NCBI GenBank assembly: GCA_963757335.1
Contig: CAVWRJ010000013.1
Span: 248,001-312,000 of the forward strand
DNA: 64,000 nt
Source: DASQPA01 sp963757335
GTDB taxonomy: Bacteria; Acidobacteriota; Thermoanaerobaculia; Multivoradales; UBA5704
Direction: 5' to 3'
The notes under the pieces were generated by a model. That model saw only the letters and a program-made list of their open reading frames with translations, was not told where the DNA came from and did no database searches. Below are positions 34,024-43,801 of this stretch, piece after piece. The translations under genes and the position numbers were made by a program. Position 1 is the first letter of the stretch; each line of letters opens with the position of its first letter.

Positions 34024-34932
34024 ATGACCAACCGAGAGCAGGACTCCCCGGCAGTCTTCGACGAGTTGAGACGGCGAGGTCGAGAGGCCGTCAAAGATGG
34101 GCGGCTCCAGGAAGCCCTGGCGCTCTATGACGAGGCCCTGGGATGGGCCCGGGCCCGGGCCGACGCGCGGCTGATCGACCGGGCCTTCTGCGGTCGCACC
34201 TCGGTCGCCATCGAGCTTGGCGAGGTGGAGGGGCCGCTCGCCGAGCTGCGCCAGGTTCTGGTGCGCAACAACGACCCCGAGAACTGCTTCCTCGCCGCCT
34301 ACAACCTGGGCCGTGCCTACGAGCTCGGGAAAGCCAACAAGAAGGCTCTCTTCTACGCCCGGATCGCCCGCGACCGAGCGGAGGCGATCGGCTATCGCGA
34401 GTGGATCGCCTCGGCCCACAACCTCATCGGCAACATGCTGCTCGCCGAGAGCTTCTTCGAGGAGGCCTGCCGGGAGTACGAGGAGGCCCTGCGACAGCTA
34501 CCCACGGAACCGAGCGTCCGCCGCGCCCTGATCTTCGACAACCTCGGCTACTCCTACTTCGTCCAGGACCGCCGGCGCGAAGGGCTCTCTCTCCTCTACC
34601 AGAGCCTGCGCATGTTGCGCCGTTTCGGTGCTAGCCGTTACGAGATCTTCCCACGCCTGTCGCTCTGCTATGCCTATCTGGAGATCGGCCGTTACGACCG
34701 GGCGATGCGCTATGGGCGCCGCGCCCTCCGCGCCGCCGAGACCCTGCAGGATTCCGAGTCGATCAAGAACGCCCTGTACCTCCTCGGCGAGGCTGCCAAC
34801 CTGGCGAGCGATCCGTCGAAGGCCGAGCTCTACTTCCGTCGCTTGCAGCGGGAGTACTATCCCGGGGCCGACTACCTCCCCGATTTTCTACTGGCGATCG
34901 ACGTCCGTAAACTGATTCACATAAAGGCCTGA
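34024..34932 (+). CDS. tetratricopeptide-repeat protein, regulator-associated
   Basis: 302 residues, entirely helical, with about six TPR units: LQEALALYDEALGWARARAD, CFLAAYNLGRAYELGKANKK, WIASAHNLIGNMLLAESFFE, ALIFDNLGYSYFVQDRRREG, EIFPRLSLCYAYLEIGRYDR, SIKNALYLLGEAANLASDPS. No signal peptide or membrane helix, so it is cytosolic. ATG 34024 has GAGG nine bases upstream; ATG 34015 and GTG 34009 are also possible. The stop is four bases before the next ATG. An XRE regulator followed by a TPR protein recalls RRNPP-type peptide-sensing regulators (HTH plus TPR), here split in two genes. That analogy is inference. Confidence 0.8.
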   Translation: MTNREQDSPAVFDELRRRGREAVKDGRLQEALALYDEALGWARARADARLIDRAFCGRTSVAIELGEVEGPLAELRQVLVRNNDPENCFLAAYNLGRAYELGKANKKALFYARIARDRAEAIGYREWIASAHNLIGNMLLAESFFEEACREYEEALRQLPTEPSVRRALIFDNLGYSYFVQDRRREGLSLLYQSLRMLRRFGASRYEIFPRLSLCYAYLEIGRYDRAMRYGRRALRAAETLQDSESIKNALYLLGEAANLASDPSKAELYFRRLQREYYPGADYLPDFLLAIDVRKLIHIKA

Positions 34933-34936
34933 TGCC

Positions 34937-36328
34937 ATGCGCGCACGCACCTGCTTTGCCGCGACCCTCACCTGCTGTCTCGCCCTCGCCGGCGCCGCCT
35001 TCGCGGCCGACCGTCAGGTCGCGCTCGGCGATTCTGGAGAGGTCTACTTCGTCCGCACCGGTGCTTACGGGGACCTCTTCCCTGGCGGCACCGACACGGC
35101 ACCCACGAACCCGGTGATGGCGCTCGACATCGTGCGCCGGGACCAGCCGACAGAGCATATCCTGGTACCCGGTACCGAGGGACCCGAGGTCGAGTCCTCC
35201 CCGTTCGAGCTCTACGAGTCGACCTCGGGCGCTCTCTTCATGGTCTGGCAGGCCCAGGTCAACACCATCCATCCGATCCTCAACCTGAGCAGCTACAAGG
35301 ACGGCACCTGGACTCCGGTGATCCAGGTCGCCGGCAACCCCTTCGCCCAGAAGAGCTCGCCGCAGATCGCGATCACCCGCGACACCTATGATGCCCAGGA
35401 TCCGAACGATGGAACCTACTCCACGGTCCATCGCACCATCCTCCACCTGATCTGGTGGGAGGAGGCCCCGAACAGCGGCGGCAACATCCTCTATGCCCCC
35501 ATCCTGCTGCTCGACGGCAATTACGTCGGCTCGTTCCAGGTCTTCACCCTCAACACCTTTCTCGCCAGCCAGACTCCTTCCGGGGTGACCGGCGCTGCGG
35601 CGGAGCTCTTCCTGGCGCCCCGTATCCAGGCGGGCACGACCGCCAGGAGCGTCGTCGTCGCCTTTGCCGACCCGGCCACCCAGCGGGTGGCGACGCTCGA
35701 AATCTCGATGTTGCCGGGCGAGTTGGTCAACCTCTCGGACTATGTTCGGGCCCACATCATCGAGTCCGGCTCGCGGTACCTGCCCAAGGACGTCAACGGG
35801 CTCGCCAACGACGTCCACGACTCGGTGCAGGGCTCCGGCGCCCGGCTCCATCCCGGCGTGCTGTCGTACGTCGCCGACCAGGTGCGCGCCCACATCATCG
35901 AGTCCGGTTCCAAGGCCCCGGGGCAGCTCAGGTCCATCGCCGACGACGTGCGGGCGCACATCATCGAGAGCGGCGCGACCATGGTCGGGAGCCGGATCGA
36001 CAGCGTCACCGCCAAGTCCGATTCATCCGCCTTCTCTCCGACCGTCGCGCAGATCTCGACCCCGGATGGAACCTCGGGGCCCGAGCACATGTTCCAGATC
36101 AACGTCGACTCGAGCCGCCCGGTCCCGCGTACCGGCTCGGCTCCCAATTCGATCTTCGTTTCGCTGGACGGCAGTGACTCGATCGTTTGCTGGGACTTCC
36201 CCACCGAGGTTCGCTACCGCGAGAGCACCGCTCAGGGTTGGGGGCCGATCAACATCCTCACCCTGGACGGCACGCTGGACATCGACCGGGCGCACGCGAT
36301 CCTCGACCAGCGCGTCCGCGACCGCTAG
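34937..36328 (+). CDS. secreted protein with 22-residue VRAHIIESG repeats
   Basis: 463 residues. Signal peptide RARTCFAATLTCCLALAGAA. Residues about 25-260 are a beta-rich, propeller-like domain (ALGDSGEVYFVRTGAYG, LFMVWQAQVNTIHPIL, RTILHLIWWEEAPNSGGN). From residue 262 a helical repeat occurs: VRAHIIESG at 270, 316 and 338, with a diverged unit NDVHDSVQGSG between the first two. The period is 22 residues. A C-terminal beta part ends at RVRDR. I recognise no family. It is translationally coupled to the TPR gene. Confidence 0.75.
   Translation: MRARTCFAATLTCCLALAGAAFAADRQVALGDSGEVYFVRTGAYGDLFPGGTDTAPTNPVMALDIVRRDQPTEHILVPGTEGPEVESSPFELYESTSGALFMVWQAQVNTIHPILNLSSYKDGTWTPVIQVAGNPFAQKSSPQIAITRDTYDAQDPNDGTYSTVHRTILHLIWWEEAPNSGGNILYAPILLLDGNYVGSFQVFTLNTFLASQTPSGVTGAAAELFLAPRIQAGTTARSVVVAFADPATQRVATLEISMLPGELVNLSDYVRAHIIESGSRYLPKDVNGLANDVHDSVQGSGARLHPGVLSYVADQVRAHIIESGSKAPGQLRSIADDVRAHIIESGATMVGSRIDSVTAKSDSSAFSPTVAQISTPDGTSGPEHMFQINVDSSRPVPRTGSAPNSIFVSLDGSDSIVCWDFPTEVRYRESTAQGWGPINILTLDGTLDIDRAHAILDQRVRDR
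35731..36000 (+). repeat. coding tandem repeat, about 22 residues per unit
   Basis: Units of about 66 bases encode L-x-x-V/I-A-D-D/Q-V-R-A-H-I-I-E-S-G. Three copies keep VRAHIIESG exactly (codons starting at 35744, 35882 and 35948), and a fourth is degenerate at about 35808. Codons vary between copies while the residues are kept, which indicates selection on the peptide rather than recent duplication. Confidence 0.7.
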
Positions 36329-36368
36329 CCCTTACTTCCGCTCCCCTGGCCCAAACTCCTGGAGCCGC

Positions 36369-37382
36369 TCAGCTCGTCAAGACGCTGAGCGGCTCCGCGG
36401 TGGGGCGCGCTTCGAGAATCACCCCACCCATCCGCTCGATCCGCTCCCGGACCTCGGCTCTCCGTTCCGGAGGGCAGAGGATGGCGAGGCAGCCGCCACC
36501 GCCCGCGCCGCACGCCTTCCCACCCCACGCCCCTGCTGACCGGGCCGCGGCCAGAAGGTCCTCCAGAACCGGCGTGGAGATCCCTTCCGCCAGCTGACGC
36601 CGGTAGCTCCACTCCCGGCCGAGGAGAGCCCCGAGCCGCGGCAGGTCGCCCGCTTCGAGAGCGGCCACGGCCGCCGTCGCCACCTCCGCCAGGCCGGAGA
36701 ACAGGTCGGTGATCTCGGCCTCTCCTTCGAGACGCCGGCGGACCACCTGCCAGTTCTTGCCTGCCGAGAAGTGGCTCTGCCCGGAGTAGACGACGAGGAG
36801 GCTCGCGGCGAGCCCGTCCAAGTCCGCGGCGAGCCGGCGCACCTGCTCGCCACCCGGTTGGTGGAGGATCTCCAGGGCACCGCCCAGGAGTGCCGGATAG
36901 TGATCCTGGATACCCGTGGGCAGGCCCATCAGACGCGCTTCCAGGTCACGGGCGAGATGGGCCTTCGCTCGCGGCGTGGAGCGCTCCCTGCCGAAGGCTT
37001 CCTCCGCCGCCGCGAGGAGGGCGACGACGAGCGCCGAGCTACCCCCGAGACCGCCACCGCGAGGAGAGTCGCTCGCCAGCTCGACCTCGAAGGGCGGTAG
37101 CTCGAGCACCGTCGCGACAACCCCGGCGAGCGCCCCGTCCGGATGGCCGGCGAGCGCCTCCGCCGTGGCCGTTTCAACGCGGCTGTCCCCCTGGAGAACT
37201 CGATACCCAGCCGCCGCCGGGCGCAGGCGCACCGTTGCCGCTAGATCGATGGCGAGGTTGACGGTGCGAGCGCCCGGGTGAAGCAGGCCGAGCGGCCAGA
37301 TGTCGAGCGTGCCGCCGGCGAGGTCGACGCGGCACCAGGCTCGCGCCGTGAACAACGGTCCGGAGGAAGGGGAGAAAGCCAA
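36369..37382 (-). CDS. GHMP-family sugar kinase (HddA-like)
   Basis: 337 residues. It begins with CRVDLAGGTLDIWPLG (substrate loop), then SPRGGGLGGSSALVVALL, the GHMP ATP-binding motif, MGLPTGIQDHYPALLGG and a C-terminal KACGAGGGGCLAILCP. This pattern matches heptose-7-phosphate/fucose-type kinases used in nucleotide-sugar pathways for surface glycans. The start at 37382 has no strong ribosome binding site. It ends 37 bases from the convergent secreted-repeat gene. Heptose kinase versus another sugar kinase cannot be separated by eye. Confidence 0.8.
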   Translation of the reverse strand: MAFSPSSGPLFTARAWCRVDLAGGTLDIWPLGLLHPGARTVNLAIDLAATVRLRPAAAGYRVLQGDSRVETATAEALAGHPDGALAGVVATVLELPPFEVELASDSPRGGGLGGSSALVVALLAAAEEAFGRERSTPRAKAHLARDLEARLMGLPTGIQDHYPALLGGALEILHQPGGEQVRRLAADLDGLAASLLVVYSGQSHFSAGKNWQVVRRRLEGEAEITDLFSGLAEVATAAVAALEAGDLPRLGALLGREWSYRRQLAEGISTPVLEDLLAAARSAGAWGGKACGAGGGGCLAILCPPERRAEVRERIERMGGVILEARPTAEPLSVLTS

Positions 37383-37396
37383 CGTCTGAAACCGTC

Positions 37397-37423
37397 TTTA
37401 GCGGGTTTAGCGGGTTTAGCGGG
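37397..37423. repeat. three tandem TTTAGCGGG units over a stop codon
   Basis: Three exact copies of the nine-base unit. The third contains the TAA stop of the M23 peptidase (37416-37418), so copy-number change would leave the protein sequence almost unchanged. Probably a replication-slippage repeat. Confidence 0.7.
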
Positions 37424-38807
37424 CGGCGGCCACGGTGCCCAGGTCCGGCTTCACCTCACCCGAGGACCTGCCCCGCGCCGCGAGCCGAGTCTGCGGCAGG
37501 GCCGCCTTGGGGAACGAATCCGGGACGACCCCGGTCGCGAGGCTCGTCCGGACCACGTCGCGCCAGCCCCGGAAGGAGGCGAGCTGGTATTGCGGAATGG
37601 GCTCGTCGCGGACGCCCTTGAGCGAGAGTGGATCCAGCCACTGATCGTTGTGCTTGACCCGGTAGTCGAGGTGCGGTCCGGTGGCGAGGCCCGTGGCCCC
37701 GGTGAAGGCGATGATATCGCCCTGTCGGACCCGCGCTCCGGGCCGGATGCCCGGCGCGAAACGGGAAAGGTGGAGATAGGCCGTCATATAGCCCTCCCCG
37801 TGCCGGATCTTGACGACGTTGCCGCCGCCGCCGTCCCAACTCGCTGAGAGCACCATACCGTTGGCCGTCACCTGGACCGGCGTTCCCACCGGGGTACCGT
37901 AGTCGACCCCATAGTGTGGCCGGTATTCGTTCAAGACCGGATGGAAGCGATGCAGGTTGAAGGAGGAGGTGATGTGGGAGTAGCGGAGTGGCGAGCGCAG
38001 GAACATCTTCTTGAGCGGCCGTCCCTCCTCGTCGTAGTAGACCCCGGCAGCCCCGCCGTCGCCATAGCTGTAGGCCTCGTGATGGCGCCCTTCCGAGCCG
38101 TCGTAGGTCAGGGCGACGACATTGCCGACCGAGTAGTTCTGGCCGTCCACCTTGACCTGCTCGTAGAGGACCTGGAAGCGGTCACCGCGCTTCAGGTCGC
38201 GGGTGAAGTCGAGGTCCCAGCGCAGGACGTCCGCCACCCGATAAGCGAGCATCGAGGGGCCGCCGACGGCGCGGATCGATCCCTCTAAAGAGCCGTCGAG
38301 CGTGGCGCGGAGCGCGCGCATCTCGACCGTCCGCTCGACCGGCTGCCAGGAGGTCTCCCACTGCCGGTTCTGCCGCTTCATCTGGAAGCGGCCGTTGCCG
38401 TCGAGATTGATCTGCAGCGAGGCCAGGCTCGAATCGGGGTTGAAGAATGCCGAATATCGGCTTCCCGCCTTCAGAGCCTTGAGATTGACGTGCTCGGCGA
38501 GGGCGCCGCTCGCCTCGCGCGCCTCGACCCCGGCAAGGCCCAGCTTGAGGAAGAGCTGGGTCGGCGTCTCACCGCGAAGGAGGGTGAGCTCCACCGGGAT
38601 GCGGGCCTGGTCGACGAGCCGGCTGGTCGGGGTCGGGAGAACGGCTCGCGGGTTGAAGCGTGGGGTGGCGGCCAGGGGGTAGGGCGACTGGTTGTAGGCC
38701 TCGAAGCGCTGGGTGTTCCAGAAGAGACCCGCGGCCAGGAGGACAAGCCCGAGAGGAAGGACGAGGCGGAGCAGGTACGGACCGAATTGTACCCTTGACA
38801 GCTGCAT
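37416..38807 (-). CDS. M23-family murein peptidase, membrane-anchored (MepM-like)
   Basis: 463 residues from ATG 38807. A single N-terminal membrane helix (PYLLRLVLPLGLVLLAAG) is followed by an approximately 200-residue LysM/OapA-like region (ELTLLRGETPTQLFLKLG) and a zinc peptidase domain: HPVLNEYRPHYGVDYG (H and D ligands), YMTAYLHLSRF, and GPHLDYRV, where the second His of the usual HxH is Asp. HLD variants occur in related proteins, but metal binding should be checked. It would cut peptide cross-links of peptidoglycan in the periplasm. It ends 33 bases before the GHMP kinase. Confidence 0.85.
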   Translation of the reverse strand: MQLSRVQFGPYLLRLVLPLGLVLLAAGLFWNTQRFEAYNQSPYPLAATPRFNPRAVLPTPTSRLVDQARIPVELTLLRGETPTQLFLKLGLAGVEAREASGALAEHVNLKALKAGSRYSAFFNPDSSLASLQINLDGNGRFQMKRQNRQWETSWQPVERTVEMRALRATLDGSLEGSIRAVGGPSMLAYRVADVLRWDLDFTRDLKRGDRFQVLYEQVKVDGQNYSVGNVVALTYDGSEGRHHEAYSYGDGGAAGVYYDEEGRPLKKMFLRSPLRYSHITSSFNLHRFHPVLNEYRPHYGVDYGTPVGTPVQVTANGMVLSASWDGGGGNVVKIRHGEGYMTAYLHLSRFAPGIRPGARVRQGDIIAFTGATGLATGPHLDYRVKHNDQWLDPLSLKGVRDEPIPQYQLASFRGWRDVVRTSLATGVVPDSFPKAALPQTRLAARGRSSGEVKPDLGTVAAAR

Positions 38808-38979
38808 CCGTGGCAGTCCTCCCCTGGGTTGGTTGCAGTTACACGACGATCTTGTGACTACCCGGCGGATACTACACAGAAGGGAGTGCCCGGCGCAACC
38901 CGGAGAAACCAGGCGTGGAGACGTGGTTTCGCGCTTGTGCGTGATATTGAAGGGGGAAGGTGAGGCGCGATCAGCCCGA

Positions 38980-39471
38980 TCAGCCGAGAAACTCGACGAT
39001 CGTCCGTTCGGGGTCGTCGGGCAGCTTGCCACGGTAGACGACCTGGCCGTCCTTGACGATTAAGAGGCCCGGCAGGGTCGCGATGGCGTACTTCTTGGAG
39101 AAGGCGCCGTCGGAGTCGAGGAAGACCGGTACGGCGAGGCTCTTGCCAGCGAGAAAGCCCTGGACCGCTGGCGCGTCCTCCTGGAAGTTCACCGTCATCA
39201 CCCGGGCGCGACCGCCCCAGCGCTGCGCAATGGGATTCACCCGCTCCACGATGTCACGCGAGCGCGGCGACCAGGAGGCCCAGATGACGACGATCGACGT
39301 CCCCTGCGCGAGATCCGATTCGCCGAGTTGCTCACCCTTCAAGCCATGCAGGCGGAGACCCTGCCCGGCGGCAGAAGCAGCCGTGACCGCCACGAAGAGG
39401 AGGGTGCCGAGCAGGAGGGAGAGGATCGGGAGGAGAGACCGCAGAGTGGAGGGCCGGGGCGAGCGATTCAC
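38980..39471 (-). CDS. thioredoxin-fold (TlpA/ResA-like) secreted protein lacking catalytic cysteines
   Basis: 163 residues. Signal peptide or anchor (ILSLLLGTLLFVAVTAASAA), then a thioredoxin fold with a helix start at WASWSPRSRD (residues 64-73), where the redox motif WCxxC should be. Both Cys are Ser, so it cannot do disulfide exchange. The fold is otherwise intact: VPVFLDSDGAFSKKYAI, then the cis-Pro loop ATLPGLLIVKDGQVV. A role as a binding or chaperone-like protein, or loss of function, is possible. It lies 8 bases from the anti-sigma stop. Confidence 0.8.
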   Translation of the reverse strand: MNRSPRPSTLRSLLPILSLLLGTLLFVAVTAASAAGQGLRLHGLKGEQLGESDLAQGTSIVVIWASWSPRSRDIVERVNPIAQRWGGRARVMTVNFQEDAPAVQGFLAGKSLAVPVFLDSDGAFSKKYAIATLPGLLIVKDGQVVYRGKLPDDPERTIVEFLG

Positions 39472-39478
39472 AGGGCTC

Positions 39479-39724
39479 CTAGTGGGGGCGGTCGAGACCG
39501 CTCCGGTGCGGCAGGCTGATGAGAATGCGATGCCTCAACCTCTCCGGTGCCGAGCAGCGCAGGCAGCGCTCGCGAACGACCAGGAGGAGCTTGCGGGTGT
39601 AATCCATTCGCCGCGTGCAGTCACCGCAGCGGGCGACATGATCGCGAAACGGGGTCAGGAGATCCTCCTCCATCTCGTTGTCGAAAAACAGGAAAATCAC
39701 TTCGGTGACCCGTTTACAATCCAT
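39479..39724 (-). CDS. zinc-binding anti-sigma factor (ZAS, RsrA-like)
   Basis: 81 residues. Ligands C3, H29, C33 and C36 (HVARCGDC) form the HxxxCxxC ZAS motif with an upstream Cys, as in RsrA. The helical N-terminus LFFDNEMEEDLLTPF binds a sigma factor. In this family oxidation forms a disulfide, zinc is lost and the sigma factor is released; that is family knowledge, not shown here. It lies just after the ECF sigma gene and just before the Cys-less thioredoxin-like gene. ATG 39727 is equally possible; GGAGGAAGG precedes it. Confidence 0.85.
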   Translation of the reverse strand: MDCKRVTEVIFLFFDNEMEEDLLTPFRDHVARCGDCTRRMDYTRKLLLVVRERCLRCSAPERLRHRILISLPHRSGLDRPH

Positions 39725-39831
39725 CATCCTTCCTCCACGATCCCTGCGCATACCCTGAGCGCGTTCTGTCGAGCGCGACCTCCCTAATCAACTCGGCGTT
39801 CCGAAGGGATATTCCGTAGGCGTATGGCCTT

Positions 39832-40458
39832 TTACTTGGTGGAGACGGACTCTCTCCGGCTGCGCATCTTCGCCGGCTCCCCCTCCCGCAGATAACCGTG
39901 CTCACGGGCAAACTCGAGCATCGCCGCCTCGAGCAGCCGCCGCCCCCGGTAGAGGCGGCTCATGACGGTGCCTACCGGGACCTCCAGAATCTCGGCGATC
40001 TCCTTGTAGGAGAACCCTTCGAGATCGGCCAGGATCACCACCATCCGGTAGTCCGGCGGCAGTTTGTCGAGCGCCCGCTGGACGTCCTCGTCGAGAACGT
40101 TCTCCAGGAACTCCTCCTCCGGGTTCTTGATCGGGCGGGCGACGTCCTCGCTCACCTGGCTCTCGAACGACTCCTCGATGTCGGCGAAGTCGGACAGGGC
40201 TGGCGTCTGCTGGCGCTTGCGGTAGTTGTTGATGAAGGTGTTCTTCATTATTTTGAACAACCACGCCTTGAAGTTGGTACCTTCCTCGAACTTATCGTAG
40301 TACCGGTAGGCTTTGAGGTAGGTCTCCTGGACCAGGTCCTCGGCGTCCTCCGAGTTGCGCGTCATCCGATACGCCGTGTTGTACAGCGCATCGATGAACG
40401 GCATCGCGGCCGCCTCAAAGTCCCACCCTTTCTGGTGGTTGGCAGTCTCTTTCGGCAT
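39832..40458 (-). CDS. ECF RNA polymerase sigma factor, SigR-like
   Basis: 208 residues. Region 2 (ALYNTAYRMTRNSEDAEDLV then QETYLKAYRYYDKFEEGTNF then KAWLFKIMKNTFINNYRK) and region 4 (LDKLPPDYRMVVILADLEGF then SYKEIAEILEVPVGTVMSRL then YRGRRLLEAAM) are complete. The linker is typical of the redox-responsive ECF12 group. AAGGGGG precedes ATG 40458. The anti-sigma gene follows after 105 bases without any obvious feature. Upstream, 40459-40671 (213 bases) separates it from nuoN and holds no gene that I can see. Confidence 0.9.
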   Translation of the reverse strand: MPKETANHQKGWDFEAAAMPFIDALYNTAYRMTRNSEDAEDLVQETYLKAYRYYDKFEEGTNFKAWLFKIMKNTFINNYRKRQQTPALSDFADIEESFESQVSEDVARPIKNPEEEFLENVLDEDVQRALDKLPPDYRMVVILADLEGFSYKEIAEILEVPVGTVMSRLYRGRRLLEAAMLEFAREHGYLREGEPAKMRSRRESVSTK

Positions 40459-40671
40459 GCGTACCCCCTTCGACAGGAAGCCTTAACTCCCCTAGAAGGT
40501 GATACGCACACATGGTGCCAGCGGTTTAGTCGAGGAAGAGGACACTCTCCCCCCGGAGAGAGAGGGCTTGGGTGACAGCTTCGTCCCCGCCAGGGGACGT
40601 CAGCGCCCTATTTCCGGAGCCGAATCGGCATAGGGAGGTGCCAAAATCCGTCCACCCTATTCCCAACCAGC

Positions 40672-42144
40672 TCAGGGCAGCGGCAGGATGCTGTGCTTGG
40701 CGAGGGTGATGAACGGCGCCGGATAGACCCCCATCAGCAAGGTGACCAGGGCACAGAAGGCAATGGCGCCGACGAGGGCGGGGGCCGAGAGGGGGGTCGG
40801 GGTGACCGAGGTCGAGTCCCGCTGGTACATGTAGACGACGATCCGGAAGTAGTAGTAGAGCGAGACGGCGCTCGTCAGCACGCCGATCACCGCCACCCAG
40901 GTCCAGCCGGCCTGGACCGCGGCGGCGAAGAGGTAGACCTTGCCGACGAAGCCGCCGGTCGGCGGGATGCCGGTGAGGGCGACCATGAAGAGCAGCATCA
41001 TGGCGGCGAGGAACGGCGAGCGCCGGGAGAGGCCGGCGTAGTCGGCGCAGGTCTCGCCCGCGTACTCTTTCCTTTCGAGGAGGATGACGGTGCCGAACGC
41101 TCCCAGGGTGATGAAGGTGTAGGCCAGGAGGTAGAACATCACCGCCCAGAGGCCGATCAGGTTGACCGCCAGGACCCCGATCAAGATGTAGCCGGCATGG
41201 GCGATCGAGCTGTAGGCGAGCATCCGCTTGACGTTGTCCTGGGTGAGCGCCGCCAGGTTCCCCCAGATCATTGTGGCGCAGGCGACGACCGCGACGATCA
41301 CCTGCCAGTCGGGCCGCAGGCTCCCCAGCCCCTCGTAGAAGATGCGGAGGAGGATGGCGAACGAGGCGGCCTTGGAGGCCACCGCGAGATAGCCGGTGAC
41401 CGGGGTCGGCGCACCCACGTAGACGTCCGGAGTCCAGATGTGGAAGGGGACGGCCGAGACCTTGAAGAAGAGCCCGGCGGCCAAGAGCAGCCAGCCGAGC
41501 GGCACCAGGCGGTTGCCCTCGGAGGCGGCGATCGCGAGGTTGTGCGACAGGGTGTCGAGTTGCAGGGTGCCGGCGGCGCCGTAGAGGAGCGAGATGCCGT
41601 AGAGCAGGACTCCCGAGGACATCGCCCCGAGAACGAAGTACTTCATCGCCGCCTCGGTCGATCGCACCTCGCGCTTGAAGTAGCCGGCGAGGATGTAGCT
41701 CGCGAGCGCCATCGTTTCGAGCGAGATCCAGATCGTCAGCAGCGAGTAGCTGCCGGCCATGAACAGCATGCCCGAGGTGGCCAAGAGGAGGAGCGAGTAG
41801 TACTCCGTCGCCCGGTACTTCCCCTCCTCGACGTAACGCACCGAAAGGAGCACGGTGAGCGCTGTCGCCACGAGCACCAGGTATTTCCAGAAGTACGAGT
41901 AGCCGTCGAGGATGAAGAGGCCGTTCAGAATCAGGTGCCGGCCCGTGATCAGCCCCTGCACCCGGAACACCACCCCTGCGGTCAGGCCGAGGGCGACGAC
42001 CGCGACGCTCGCCGACTCCCGGTTGGAGAGGCCGCGGCCGAGGGTGCCGACGAGGAGCAGCAGCAGGCCGGCGGAGGCGAGCAGGATCTCCGGCGCGAGG
42101 AGGAGGAACTCCCGCGGATCGAGGCCGAGGGCGGCAGCGCCCAC
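40672..42144 (-). CDS. nuoN: NADH-quinone oxidoreductase subunit N
   Basis: 490 residues, about 14 membrane helices; the antiporter-like distal proton-pump module of complex I. Conserved parts: YSLLTIWISLETMALASYIL (Glu of the proton channel), VKRMLAYSSIAHAGYILIG (Lys of the broken helix) and LTGIPPTGGFVGKVYLF. It begins with GTG 42144, adjoining the stop of nuoM. It is the last gene of the operon; downstream bases 40459-40671 hold no clear terminator. Confidence 0.93.
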   Translation of the reverse strand: MGAAALGLDPREFLLLAPEILLASAGLLLLLVGTLGRGLSNRESASVAVVALGLTAGVVFRVQGLITGRHLILNGLFILDGYSYFWKYLVLVATALTVLLSVRYVEEGKYRATEYYSLLLLATSGMLFMAGSYSLLTIWISLETMALASYILAGYFKREVRSTEAAMKYFVLGAMSSGVLLYGISLLYGAAGTLQLDTLSHNLAIAASEGNRLVPLGWLLLAAGLFFKVSAVPFHIWTPDVYVGAPTPVTGYLAVASKAASFAILLRIFYEGLGSLRPDWQVIVAVVACATMIWGNLAALTQDNVKRMLAYSSIAHAGYILIGVLAVNLIGLWAVMFYLLAYTFITLGAFGTVILLERKEYAGETCADYAGLSRRSPFLAAMMLLFMVALTGIPPTGGFVGKVYLFAAAVQAGWTWVAVIGVLTSAVSLYYYFRIVVYMYQRDSTSVTPTPLSAPALVGAIAFCALVTLLMGVYPAPFITLAKHSILPLP

Positions 42145-43776
<1,632 letters not shown>

Positions 43777-43801
43777 TACTCCCCCTGAGAAGTCGAGGCC
43801 G

